In this document: in pieces, positions 9,611 to 20,669 of the stretch
How the letters are laid out: every line of letters begins with the position of its first letter
Position numbering within the stretch: the stretch's first letter is position 1
From: Mycoemilia scoparia
Taxonomy: Eukaryota > Kickxellomycota > Kickxellomycetes > Kickxellales > Kickxellaceae
Length of the DNA: 44,247 bases
Assembly (NCBI GenBank): GCA_027575805.1
Contig: JANBPU010000131.1
Location: 1-44,247 of the forward strand
Direction of reading: 5' to 3'
Position numbers and translations under genes: made by a program
Notes under the pieces: model-generated
The model's database searches: none
Told to the model about the DNA's origin: nothing
What the model saw: only the letters and a program-made list of their open reading frames with translations

Positions 9611-12400
9611 CTTGGGATTGAGAGATTTTGGTGGATGTTGTTGCTGCAACAGATTAACGTTGTCTTGGATTTGTGTGTGTAAGTGTGTATGTGAACTTTG
9701 AAAAAAGTACTAAAGAAACTAATAAATAGTGCCAGGTTAACAGGGATAGTATTTATACTTTTCTAGGGCTTCTACATCCTATTCTAAGCAGCGTTTTTTG
9801 GAGTTCAGCTTTCACGCTTTCTCGCAGAGAAGAGACTTGTGCTCCTGATAAAAAAGCCTGTAGCTAGAGAAATTGATATACGCATGAGATTATGCATTTA
9901 TGTTATCTCAGGGGTCCCTTCTTCCTTGTTAAAGTCATAGCAGGGTTTAACCAAGCAAGATAATCAGTGTCTTTGGGTTTGATCATATTTTATGGTTTTG
10001 GAATTATGCCATGCCACGTCAACTTATTCATCAGCTTTAACTATTCTGATCCTGAACTCCTTTCTACTATGCCCAGGTTAAGTTTATTCAGATTAACGCT
10101 TGACTGAATCTTATGCGATTATTCACCACCGCTGGTAGCTTGTATTTTTCGAAATTATATGACTCAGTCTTCTTTAGTCTGCAAATGAGTAAGGTATCCG
10201 CCCAAAAGGGAACAGAAGACAGGTACTCTCATACATTTTAGCTGCAGTCTCAGTGATGACGGTTGGCTGGTATCCAGGGGAACATCCTAGCACTGCCCTT
10301 TTAGAGGAGAAGACTGCTCTGCCAAATCCTTTAACAGCTAAGCGATCCTAGTGTTTGATGATAACGATGATGCTATTTTGTTAATACCGTAGATTTCTGT
10401 TTTTACATGCAATATCGACTATTTTGTGGCATTGGCTTTTCTAGATATACTTACTTAAGATCAAGTACAGCCACTACTCTACAAGTAAGAAAAGCTTCGT
10501 CTGTGTGCGGCCTTGATCTTGATATGCATATCAAAAGGAAGAAGGTTAACGACACCACAAATGGTTACTACATATAAAGAGAGAAATAGACATACCAAAA
10601 AAACCATCATAAAATACAGAGATTGTCTAGTCATACAATAATTTATAAGCAGAAAAAAGAGAAAATTGCTTGTTTTCATAAATTGGATTACTGTGGGTTT
10701 AAATTCCCATTTTTAAATAAATCATAGCCTTTTTTGTTTACGGGGATTATTATATAAAGTATTGTGACTTTTCTAGAAAATTTATTATTGGGATAGACGA
10801 ATTGGTATAATTAACTTCCATTAAATCATGTTTTTGGCCAGAACCCAGAAGTTTGTGAATTTAAAAGGTAAAGATTGGCGTTAAATAAACCGTAAAGCTA
10901 TTTGAAACTGGCTATAGTTAAAATTTAGCGGACTGCCTTTTTTAAGAGCCAACACGAAAAGTAGTACTATTATAATCTCACCATACTTTTTCGATCAATG
11001 GTCACGACTCTTTTTTTGTTTGGATTCAGAAAAAAAATGAGAACCTTGACGGCTTTGTATCAAATCTGAATGACTCTCTGTGTGATCCCTCAATAATTCT
11101 TTCCTTCAATAACAGCCACTTACTTCCACCACCAAAAGCATTTTTGTTTTTGGATCTTTGCATTCAAGTACGCATTATTCTTTAGAGGGGACACAATAAG
11201 AATTTCGGAAAAGTTATTTTCCTTTTTTTGAGTAAAGTCATCTTATCACCACCGCCACCGTTCAATCTCAGTTCCTAATATATAATCTATAAAAAACAAT
11301 AACCATTATTATCGTCCATGCATGAGCCAGTCAATAAATGGATTTTCATGATAATCTTTCTCTGCGTTTATGTCTGCATGAAAAAAGAGTAATAGGCTAT
11401 TATTCACAGCATATATACTATAAACGCTACTGCCTTGGGCTCTCTCTCTCTCTGTAAATACATCTCTTTGACTAATATACCCACGTAAATAAATAAATTC
11501 ATTCATACATACATACATCAAGATGAATGTAATTCGGGTCTAGTTAAAATCCGACTTACCGAGTTGACACCAAGTTGGGACACACGATTCGATTCAAATT
11601 AGTCAACAAATTGTATAAGCATACATGCATTTGAACAAAAATGAATCGGATCCAACTCCCACAAGATTTCAACTCCAAACATACCACTCATTTCTCTCTG
11701 TCTTACAGTTAAATGTGGCCAATCATATTCCTTGATATGGCCGCGGGCCCAAATGTCAAGCTCAACTACACACATGCACACAGAGACAGCCTAGATAAAA
11801 ACAATTAAACAGAGAATTCTTTACACAGAGATACGAATAAATAGTGGCTTAAATACCACAATAAACCCCAAACAATATAGCAAGGATGTCAAACAGGGAG
11901 TGTCAATGTGTGAATGAGCTCCGAGGCAATCAAGCCTCTCCACATACACTTGAGGCCACCTCAATAACATTGTCCAAGCCATTGATGATTTAAATAAAGT
12001 ATATTATATAAACCACCACAATGATGATGATGATGATCAAAGAACAGCAGCAGCGCCAAGTTATAATTGCCGAATGGGGATCTCCCACACATACACCAAA
12101 ACCATTTTTAGCAGAAAAGGGTTTCTATATCGAGTTGCAGACAGATTCCAGCTTCCATACAGGAAAATGCACGTTCAATAGTATACATACAAACAAAAAA
12201 TTATGTAAGCCTCTATACATTAGCATTAAATGTGCCTCTATGGTTGACTGTCCAGCTTAATCGTCTTGTTATCTCACTGATATCGTTCCACATCTCGCAG
12301 CCATTCTATCACACATTTCTATTCAATTCTTTGTTTCTGTGTGTCAAATGCCTTCAATTAGTCATGCACGTATGAATGAATGGGAAGAGCTGCCACCTTT

Positions 12401-12432
<32 letters not shown>

Positions 12433-12590
12433 AAGAAGAAGAAAGATACAGCATCTATAAATATCCCCGTATAGTCTTGCTATCCAAACAGTTTCCTCGC
12501 CTGTACACATAATTCCTTTACTTTTTGTATCCATACTTTGTCGCATTAAACTGACTTGGTCTTAAACACGGAGATAGCACCGCATTAAGG
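9611..12590. other. Intergenic region, about 3 kb; no gene recognised
   Basis: No open frame here exceeds 80 codons, and none resembles a known family. The region holds a CT run near 11440-11455, ATG/GAT repeats near 12021-12040 and a GAA/AAG tract at 12403-12443. One short frame at 12021-12260 starts in a run of ATG repeats and I do not accept it. The right end should contain the P450 promoter. A structured RNA could be hidden at about 9.8-10.4 kb, but I can identify none. Confidence 0.5.
12403..12443. repeat. AAG trinucleotide microsatellite
   Basis: About thirteen consecutive AAG/GAA units lie about 150 bp upstream of the P450 start codon. On the minus strand they create a spurious poly-Leu frame. 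They could affect promoter spacing, but nothing else supports a role. Confidence 0.9.
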
Positions 12591-14688
12591 ATGTCCACTT
12601 TGGCACATGTATTTAGCCCACGATCAAATGATACTACAACAGCATCATACGAAGTATTAGACACCCTCCCCCAGGTTACCAAGACCTCGCTGATAATCAC
12701 ATTCATATGTGGGGTTATAATGTTCAGGGTTAGTACCCCTCCCCCATCACCACATACTAATACCCTGGCGGCTGTCTACATTTATAAATCTCTCTATCTA
12801 TGATCTAGGTAATGAGCGTCTTATACTTATCACCGCTCTCCAAAATACCCGGCCCCATCCTCGACACGCTCTTTCCGGGCATAACTGACGTATACCATTT
12901 ACTGCGAGGCACCGCGGCTCAACACATTTTGAAGCAACATCAAAGGTATGGCCCTGTTGTTCGGCTAGGCCCCAACAATGTCTCAATCACAGCCCCGGCT
13001 GACTGGAAAAAGATCCTTGGCTCGCACCGCTTCAAGAAATACACGACCGCCAGGATCAAGTGTTTTGGCGCTCAGAATACGTTCACCACTTATGACCCGG
13101 GGATTAATCAGTCCAGGAGGAGGCTTATTAAACCAGCGTTCACAACCACCCATATCGCTGTTATGGAGCAGAGGATCTTGCAGGCCGGGCCCATGTCGAT
13201 GAAGAGGAAAATTGACGAGGCTATCAGAAATGCCAAGGAACGATCCAACAATAATAATAATGGTGGTGGTGGTGGTAGGGATTATAATTCTACAAAAATT
13301 AACTATGTGGATTGGTTTCATTATATGACTTTTGATGTAATTGGTGAGTTGGCGTTTGGTGCAAGCTTTGGGATGCTACAGAAAGGTGATTATATGATGT
13401 TGGAAGGAATCAAAGCCCTAAATACCTTGGGAATCTACGTAAGTAATTTAGACTATTACTGATACTGCTACTAATATTTGGTGGGTTTATAATTGTTTAA
13501 CCATTGCTTGTATTTATATGTTTATTAATTTGTAATCTCTCTCTCCTTTTTATTTAGGAAATATATATACCATATTTTGGTCAATTTGAAAATGTTTTGG
13601 TCCCAGGTTTGGTTAAAAAAGTAGAAAGACTATTAGACGTAAGTAGCAGCACATCAACATTTAACACAAAAGAATTTGTTGTAAAAGTTTCACCTTCCAC
13701 TATTCGGCTCTATATTTATCTCTCTCTATCTCTCTTCTTTCCTTATAATTTTTAATAGTTTACAAAAAGTGTAGTAGCCAAAAGAAAACGCCAGATCTCC
13801 AATAATCCACTGCCCACAGAATCACCACCGCCACATCTACACCACCAAGATATTTTACAAGTATTTATAAATAACACCGACCAAGAAACCAGTGGTACAA
13901 AACTTTCAGAGCCCGAATTGATTTCAGAACTAACTGCCCAACTATTTGGTGGCACCGATACATCCAGCAACACCCTATCATGGACACTATTTCTTCTAAT
14001 GGTCTATCCCTCGACTTACCACAAAGTATGTAAAGAAATTCGCACTGCATTCCCCGACAAACCCAAACCAATAACTTACACCGAAGGTTTGCCAAAATTA
14101 CCATACCTCGAAGCTGTGATTTACGAGTCAATGAGATTTTTGCCAACAACCAGTGGCAGATTGTGTCGAAAAATCCCGGAATCATCTCTACCAGCATCCT
14201 CCACTGGTGGTGGCCATGTACTTTCCAATGGTGGTAAATACTACTACTTGCCTCCTGGCACAGAAATTTCAATCCCAATATATAGTATCAACCACGACAG
14301 TACATTATGGAAGGATCACCATGTATTTTTGCCTGAACGATTCTATGCCACAGAAACTAATAGTATACAAGATGTTGCAGCCAGGAAAAAGAATCTGTTA
14401 ACCTTTTCAAGTGGAGTTCGCATTTGTCCAGGGCGGAATTTGGCAATGTGTGAAATATTCATGACCTTGGCAAATTTATTGAGGGATTACGAATTTTGGT
14501 TGCCTCCAGAAATGGCTGGCAAATATGGTCCGGATGTAATCGATAAAGATACTGGTCAGCCAAAAATTATCCCGGGGTTCTTGGGAATCACCTTTACGCC
14601 AAAATGTACAGAACGTGATGGTTGGATTTGTGTCAAACACAACACAACACAACAAACTACCACCCTCCAACTGACTACTGCTAAGTAG
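12591..14688 (+). CDS. Cytochrome P450 monooxygenase (four exons)
   Basis: The spliced model is 12591-12728, 12809-13438, 13558-13638 and 13759-14688, giving 592 residues. All three introns (80, 119 and 120 nt) are phase 0 with GT-AG ends; donors are GTTAGT, GTAAGT and GTAAGT, and the first intron has a TACTAAT-like branch site. Exon 1 supplies a membrane anchor (SLIITFICGVIMF, residues 33-45), and the exon 1/2 junction leads directly into the proline hinge SPLSKIPGP, so the N-terminus looks complete. The I-helix FGGTDTSSNT, the K-helix ESMR and the haem loop FSSGVRICPG are all intact. It should be an ER-anchored, reductase-dependent oxygenase. The subfamily and substrate cannot be read from sequence. 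Ser/Asn/Gly insertions around residues 180-195 are loop expansions. Confidence 0.9.
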
Positions 14689-14819
14689 ATAGATTTATTT
14701 ATATCTAGTTGTTTTATTTGTCTATAATTGGTAAATGAATCTCTTTCTAGAATGGGACGCACCATTTCTTGATTGCAAAAAATACAATTATTACTCAATG
14801 TTACGTTTTAATATATTGG

Positions 14820-14955
14820 AAGATTTCAGCTGGTATCAATTGTATGGTAGACATAAGCGGGTCACTAAATTTTGGCTCAACCATCAGCCATTTCACATGC
14901 AACTACTCCCGGGGATCCATTTTGCCCATGGACTTTTGAACTTTGACTAAATATG
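14820..14955 (-). repeat. R2 repeat, copy 3
   Basis: The segment 14844-14955 is the reverse complement of 72-183 with about four differences in 112 bases. It extends further left than copy 1, through a stretch whose minus-strand translation contains IPAEIF, like IPSEIL in two other copies. No MITE adjoins it, so at the TA where copy 1 meets its MITE this copy looks like an unoccupied equivalent. It lies 155 bp past the P450 stop codon and reads antisense to that gene. Confidence 0.85.
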
Positions 14956-15261
14956 TACACAGACTTGTATAAAATTTCCTAAAAACTCTGTATATCCTTT
15001 AGTTCTATAAGTACTAATTTACATATTTAGTATGTCTAAACCTTCTTTGGCGCCCTAAAGCCAAGGTCAGTTTCCACCCTTTCCAACTTACTGAATAAGC
15101 AGTGCCCTACAAATATTCATATATTATAATACAAAAAGCATATATATATATTAATAGCAAATAATATTAACATTTTATTAAGCATTTTGTTTATATTAAA
15201 TAATATTTATTTGATATAATACTAATTGTTGGGCTGTGACCATTCACACACACATATAATA

Positions 15262-15330
15262 ACCCAGAATCATTCTGGGTAATCCTTGGTTGATCAGAAT
15301 GATTCAAAATGATCCTGAATCATGACGATT
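15262..15330. repeat. 19-bp palindrome and three 20-bp-spaced units
   Basis: ACCCAGAATCATTCTGGGT (15262-15280) is a perfect palindrome around a central C. The core TCWGAAYSATYC recurs, with mismatches, starting at 15274, 15294 and 15314, that is at exact 20-bp steps. The units resemble those of the larger array at 15531-15690. Confidence 0.6.
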
Positions 15331-15530
15331 TACCTATTTTATTATTACCTTCTTTTATTAGCAATTTTATAATAATTTTGAGAAACAACACTCTCATTTT
15401 ACCTTTACATAATCATACTGTTATTTATTTAAATAAAGTTGTAGTTGAAAGGATTCAAATGAGTACAAATTATTTCTATTTGTATATAAATTTCCCCAAG
15501 CGATTCTACAATGCTATCCTTTGATCCTTA

Positions 15531-15690
15531 TTCATTCTGAATGATTCCTTCCCATTCATTTTCATCCTCATCCATTCTGAACCATTCTTTCCTGTTCAGA
15601 ATCATCCTTACTTGTTCTAAATTATTCAGATCCATTCAGAACGATTCTTTTTCATTCAGGACCATCCTTAATGGTACTGAATCCTCTTGT
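15531..15690. repeat. 20-bp periodic array, eight diverged units
   Basis: Eight consecutive 20-base units share the consensus YYCATTCWGAAYSATYCTTW without any insertion or deletion between them, although single bases vary widely. The last unit and a possible extra unit before 15531 are the weakest. The core contains the near-palindrome GAATGATTC. The array ends about 225 bp beyond the PEX6 stop codon, in the convergent intergenic space. It is a diverged minisatellite; whether a protein binds it is unknown. Confidence 0.8.
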
Positions 15691-15914
15691 TAAACTTTTC
15701 TACAACTTCCTGTCAGGCTGTGTTGATCCCCAACCACCCTGGCCTGTCAATAATAACAGGTAAAAAAAGACATTTTATTTATGATATTAAAAAATAAAAA
15801 GCAATTTGCAATTGTATGTATGAGTAAAATAATTAATTACTACTACTTTGGTTGATAACAAATACAAGAAGTAATGATATATTTCTATATATGCTGCTGC
15901 TGGCAACATATTTT

Positions 15915-18900
15915 TTACGTGGCTCTTCCTTTACCTTTACCTTTATACTTGGATTTGGGTTTAGTTTTGGTGTTGGGGCTGGTATCCATATTATCAGGCG
16001 GAGGGTTTATTTTAATGCCACTACCACCACCACTACTACTACTACTACTGCTAACGATAGGAACAACAGCTGGAACATCATTAGGGATGTTACTAGCTTC
16101 GTCTAAACTCATATCCTTTTCTTTTCCTTTACCAACGACGACGGCAGCGGCCTTATTATTATCATCGTTACTAAACATATCTTTGGACAATGAAGTCTTT
16201 TTCTCAACAACTTCCTTTAACTTTTGTTGCTGTTTCTTTTTGCTGCTGCTGTTGTTGTTGTTATCATTCTTAGTCGCATCAAACTGATCTCTTAGTGCCT
16301 GATATCTTTTTAATTCATCAGCCGGAACCGAAGGGACCAATTCATCCAAGGCTCTAAGGAAATGATGTTTAGTAACAATTGCCTTTTTCTGGTCAGGGCT
16401 AGCGATATGGTCCAAATAATATTGTGGGGTCATAGGAACCGGATAGTTTGCCATGGCGACGACAGTAGTATTTCCAGCAGAAATTTCCTCACCCTGTTGG
16501 AGATGGAGACGGTCAGAAAGTTCTTTAACAGCCGTTTCTGGATCCTGATTCCATTTTTTAACCAACGCATCGACCATATCCACGGTATCCAACATAGCTT
16601 TAAGCAGCGCATCAGAACACAAGGCGTAAAAATCAGCGCCCGTATAATTAAATGGGCAAGATTGGGCAATTTCTTTTAGGTCAAGGTCCGGAGAGAGGTG
16701 GAATTTACGAGTAAGGGCGTTGAGAATGTGGAGTTGGGCGTCATGGGTGTCGCTGACGCCCAGATATACTAGCTTGTCGAATCTTCCTGGGCGTAGAAGC
16801 GCTGGGTCCAGTAGATCAGGTCTGTTGGTGGCGCCGATAACGAATACTTGAGTGGGTGGTTTACTACTACTACTCTCGTCATCACCTCCACTGTTGTTAG
16901 AAGAATCTTGAGTGCCTTTTTCTTGGAAAGATTCCTTGTTGCTGCTGTTGCTACTACTACTACTACTACCACCTCCACTACCGGAGCTCGAGCTCATTCC
17001 ATCAAGTTCGGCCAAAAGTTGACTTACTACCCGATCCATAACGCCACCCGAATCACCCTGATTCCCTCTCTTTGGGGCCAACGAGTCCAGCTCATCAAAA
17101 AATACAACACAAGGACTGGCGTCTCTTGCTTTTTGGAATACTCTTCTGACATTTGCTTCGGACTCGCCGATATACATGTTTAGAAGCTCAGGCCCTTTGA
17201 CACTAAAGAAGTTGAGACCGCACTCTGTGGCTACTGCCTTTGCGAGGAGCGTTTTTCCGGTACCCGGGGGGCCATAGAACAGGAGACCCGACCGGGTGTG
17301 CATTCCGGATGAGAAGAGGTGGGGCTGTTCTAGGGGCAGCTGGATCGTGTCGAGAATATCTTTTTTGGCGGCGCCCAGTCCGCCCACGTCGTCCCATTTT
17401 ACGTTGGGGATTTTGGGGACCCCCAGAGTGTCGGACATTGAGGAACGGGTTGAAGCCAGGGCTGTGGAAAGGTCGGTTGCTGTCAACGTTATTCCAGTGC
17501 TCATCCAGATCCCGGTAGTGGCGGTTGCGGTTGCGGCAGCAGTGGTTTGTTGCCATACGCTGCGGGCTGCCCGTAAAATTAGGGATTTAAGATCTCTAGC
17601 AACAAACGATGCAGTTTGCTGAGCAATATTGCCAAGGTCAACGTTTGGTGACAGGTTGATTTTCTTGTATTTGGATAGGATCGAGACCAGCAAATCCTTC
17701 CTAGTATCCTTGTCTGGGACACTGACGGCAATTTCGTGACGGAAATTGGCAACTACTGTTTTTGGCAGTTTATCAGTAGATTCGGCGGAGGTTGTGGCAA
17801 TCAGAGTTAGAGGGAATTTGGTGGAGCCCAGGACGGAGGACAATCCAGAGATCGAGGCTTTTAGGACCGATGCGATTTCAGAACCACCACCGCCGGCATC
17901 ATCGCTGTTAGCAGATGATGATTTGTGGGCTGATAAAAAGAGACCTTCGATTGACCGAAGAATCAGAATAGCCGGTGTGTATCGAGCACAGTTTTTGATG
18001 TAAAGACGGAGGGACTCGGAAGTTTGCTTGGGCGTGTCTTTTGACAATTTATAGCAATTTAGCTCGTAGACGTGGACGCCGAGGATTGAGGCGACCTCGT
18101 GGATGATGTGGGATTTGCCTGAGCCTTGGGGGCCCTTGAGTAGGATTGTGCAGTTTATTGACTGTTGGTGGGCTAAGGGGTGGAGGTTTATTCGGAGGAG
18201 CTGGTAGAGTCTATGATGTGCGTTCTTGTAAGGCCAGGATGGCAAAATCTTCGGGGCTGTTGGCTGGCTATCAATGGAAGCTTGGTCGGATGGATCTTGG
18301 GCGATTCCGTATTTGAAGTTGTAATAGGTACGGGCTTGTACATAAGGAACAAGAGAGTGTTCAGCACCACCCAAAATGACTTGGGTAACATTTGGATCTA
18401 TCAAGCAACCGAACTGACCCCGTAGACTATCCACATCTTCATCATCTGAGTCTGAGTCTGAGTCATTTTCAGTATCGCTATCGCTATCGTTTTCTTCGTC
18501 ACGATTTTTAAATGGCGAACCGCTATATGCATCCGCCTCAGTGATCCTAAAGAACACAACATCGCCGTCCTCATATCCAACCAAAGGAACTTGGTCAATA
18601 TTATCTATATCGTTGCCAAGTTCATGGTGCGACAGCAGGTCTCCTCCTTCTCCCCGATTGTTGTTTTCTTCTGGAGAAGATCTACTATTGCTGCTAGCCT
18701 CGTGGTAAAGTTGTTTGGCAATGCTGTCGAGAGCAAACATTTCAAGCTCCATTTTTCTGGGCGATACGGGTAAAGCAACTAGATCGCCCTTTCTGACAAT
18801 CCGCAACATCTTCTTCTTCTTCTTTGCTTTATTGGCGGTGCTATCGATGATGGGCTTTGTTAGCCATTGCTGTAAAGCCAGCTGAATAGATGAATCCAAG

Positions 18901-20669
18901 TCACGGCGCTCAGATAATGGCGATGAGACGCGGCTGAATACCACCTTGCGAGCATATGGGATTGGTGCCTTTGTGTAATTTTTCTTGTATTCGTCGGGGT
19001 CGCTATCGCTGTCACTGTCTTCGTCGCAGTCATCGTCATTGGCTAGAGTGCTGGCCAGTGGCTTTATAACAACGCCAGAGTCAGATGGCGAGGAGGAAGA
19101 AGTAAGGCTGAGTGCTTTGATGGGAGACTCATAAAACAAGTTCTTGTTCTGCGATGCTTGTTGCTGCTGCTGCTGCTGCTGCTGCCGGAATAAACCGATG
19201 TTGGCGGCCAACATTGGAGGCAAATAAACAGTATCAGGATTGTTGGTGGTGGAGATTTCGTCGAGTACATAGAGCCTTGCCACATGTGCCGCTACCACAT
19301 CTCCTTCTTGTTTATTGCTATTGTTACTACTGGCGGTGGGGGAATTTGATATGGTGATCCAGGAGCCATTTGATAGTCCCAATTTCATGATTGTACTTAA
19401 GCCGACGAATACTCTGCACTCATCGTCATAATCAACTGGTGCAGCCAAAGTATCTGAGTTGGGTTCGAAGGGAACAGCGATGTTTGTGGCTGGAGCATTC
19501 AATAGTGCCGGCACAAATATTTGGGGGGCGATGGCCAAGGACCGGGGAGATTCGGGCCCATGATCCTGCTGCTGATGATAATGGCCGCCACCATCAGCAG
19601 CTGCGGACCCTCCCCACCCAGCGGCAGCAGAAGATGTCGCTGTTGTTGGATCCCCACCCAAAGAGTTTATAATAAAACTCTCGGCATCCAGCATATATTC
19701 ATCGCCAAACAAAGAAGAAGGCTGGCTAGAGCCATTGCTATTGCTGCTACAAAGATGTGCATTATTGGGTTTCGCCGAAAGCTGGGAATCAGCTAGCTTT
19801 ACGACAATAATCTTCGTGGATCCGGGATTGATTAATCCGCAGCCAACAGGCTGGGTAGCCAAGCATCGAACATCCACAGCCTCCGACACATTATCCTCAT
19901 CTTGGCGGTGGCGGTGGCGGTGGCGGTGGTGGGGGGACAAGTATTTGAGGGGAATCGACTGGCCTTGACTTATAACCGGCGACATCCCGATCAACTCACC
20001 AACCAAAGTTGGACGGGTGCTGGATTCAAAGTGAGCGTAAGCGTCGGGATTGCTTATTCCTATGACTATTTCTGAAAGTCTGATCGGATCGATGACGCTA
20101 ATCTTCCCAGCTTTAATCTCGGTGGAGGAGAAGCCTTGTGGAAAACTAATGGTACATTTGAAGCCCACACCATCATAGTCGGCATTCTCGATGTTGTTGC
20201 TATGGCGGTCAAAATCGCGCCGTTGTGGTGTGGCCGGGAATTTATCTGGCTCGGCGGCAGTGTTTTTGATAACCTGGACTATGATATTTTCTGTTTTCAT
20301 GGCTGATTTATCGATCCTACTACTACTACTACCGCCGCCGCTGCTGCTGTTGTTGTGCAGGGTTGTGTTGAGACATGCAAATAATTCGGAATTCTCCTCT
20401 TCTCCATCGTTGCCACTACTAATGTTATTATTACTATTACTATCTCCTCCTCCTCCAGTAGAAGCGAGTAATTGGTCTTGTAAAAGTAACTGAAAAAGGT
20501 GCTCAGGGACAAACAATTTCGGACCTCCAATTTTATTGCTGTTAGCGTGGTGAGGATCGTATTGGGCCAATTCAACTGTAATCGAATGGGTGGGTAAGGG
20601 TGCATGTGACGACCAGTACCCCACTACTCGCTCTGTACTTGCAGCAACTGTTGTAGTGGTGGCTGCCAT
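15915..20669 (-). CDS. PEX6: Peroxisomal biogenesis AAA-ATPase Pex6
   Basis: This 1,584-residue single-exon protein is the Pex6 half of the Pex1/Pex6 ATPase that extracts the ubiquitinated import receptor from the peroxisome membrane. D2 has Walker A GPPGTGKT (about 1132-1139), VKGPELLNMYIGESE, Walker B VVFFDELDSLAPKRG (about 1185-1199) and the second-region signature GATNRPDLLDPALLRPGRFD. The NMYIGESE and QGDSGGVMDRVVSQ strings fit Pex6, not Pex1. D1 has Walker A GPQGSGKS (about 846-853) but a degenerate Walker B (ILILRSIEGL), the known Pex6 pattern. About 50 Ser/Gly/Asn-rich residues (1226-1274) split D2. The N-terminal half carries a polyGln run (about 495-503) and Asp/Ser/Glu tracts. The start is the ATG at 20667-20669 (MAATTTTVAAS); the frame is open to 20768 but hydrophobic leader-like sequence there is less likely coding. 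Length exceeds the usual 1,000-1,400 because of these insertions. Confidence 0.93.
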   Translation of the reverse strand: MAATTTTVAASTERVVGYWSSHAPLPTHSITVELAQYDPHHANSNKIGGPKLFVPEHLFQLLLQDQLLASTGGGGDSNSNNNISSGNDGEEENSELFACLNTTLHNNSSSGGGSSSSRIDKSAMKTENIIVQVIKNTAAEPDKFPATPQRRDFDRHSNNIENADYDGVGFKCTISFPQGFSSTEIKAGKISVIDPIRLSEIVIGISNPDAYAHFESSTRPTLVGELIGMSPVISQGQSIPLKYLSPHHRHRHRHRQDEDNVSEAVDVRCLATQPVGCGLINPGSTKIIVVKLADSQLSAKPNNAHLCSSNSNGSSQPSSLFGDEYMLDAESFIINSLGGDPTTATSSAAAGWGGSAAADGGGHYHQQQDHGPESPRSLAIAPQIFVPALLNAPATNIAVPFEPNSDTLAAPVDYDDECRVFVGLSTIMKLGLSNGSWITISNSPTASSNNSNKQEGDVVAAHVARLYVLDEISTTNNPDTVYLPPMLAANIGLFRQQQQQQQQQASQNKNLFYESPIKALSLTSSSSPSDSGVVIKPLASTLANDDDCDEDSDSDSDPDEYKKNYTKAPIPYARKVVFSRVSSPLSERRDLDSSIQLALQQWLTKPIIDSTANKAKKKKKMLRIVRKGDLVALPVSPRKMELEMFALDSIAKQLYHEASSNSRSSPEENNNRGEGGDLLSHHELGNDIDNIDQVPLVGYEDGDVVFFRITEADAYSGSPFKNRDEENDSDSDTENDSDSDSDDEDVDSLRGQFGCLIDPNVTQVILGGAEHSLVPYVQARTYYNFKYGIAQDPSDQASIDSQPTAPKILPSWPYKNAHHRLYQLLRINLHPLAHQQSINCTILLKGPQGSGKSHIIHEVASILGVHVYELNCYKLSKDTPKQTSESLRLYIKNCARYTPAILILRSIEGLFLSAHKSSSANSDDAGGGGSEIASVLKASISGLSSVLGSTKFPLTLIATTSAESTDKLPKTVVANFRHEIAVSVPDKDTRKDLLVSILSKYKKINLSPNVDLGNIAQQTASFVARDLKSLILRAARSVWQQTTAAATATATTGIWMSTGITLTATDLSTALASTRSSMSDTLGVPKIPNVKWDDVGGLGAAKKDILDTIQLPLEQPHLFSSGMHTRSGLLFYGPPGTGKTLLAKAVATECGLNFFSVKGPELLNMYIGESEANVRRVFQKARDASPCVVFFDELDSLAPKRGNQGDSGGVMDRVVSQLLAELDGMSSSSGSGGGSSSSSSNSSNKESFQEKGTQDSSNNSGGDDESSSSKPPTQVFVIGATNRPDLLDPALLRPGRFDKLVYLGVSDTHDAQLHILNALTRKFHLSPDLDLKEIAQSCPFNYTGADFYALCSDALLKAMLDTVDMVDALVKKWNQDPETAVKELSDRLHLQQGEEISAGNTTVVAMANYPVPMTPQYYLDHIASPDQKKAIVTKHHFLRALDELVPSVPADELKRYQALRDQFDATKNDNNNNSSSKKKQQQKLKEVVEKKTSLSKDMFSNDDNNKAAAVVVGKGKEKDMSLDEASNIPNDVPAVVPIVSSSSSSSGGGSGIKINPPPDNMDTSPNTKTKPKSKYKGKGKGRAT

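Larger units (their letters stand above)
14689..15914. other. Convergent intergenic region between P450 and PEX6
   Basis: Both flanking genes end here. The region holds R2 copy 3 (14844-14955), very AT-rich DNA (about 15120-15235), a 19-bp perfect palindrome with related 20-bp units (15262-15330), and the main 20-bp periodic array (15531-15690). No coding sequence is recognised. Confidence 0.7.

Noticed and set aside
12021..12260. 79-codon frame starting with five Met codons
   Set aside because: The start lies in an ATG repeat and the composition suggests no domain. A TATA-like string upstream is not enough.
15915..20669. Identification as Pex1
   Set aside because: D2 has NMYIGESE and QGDSGGVMDRVVSQ, and D1 has a degenerate Walker B; these fit Pex6.
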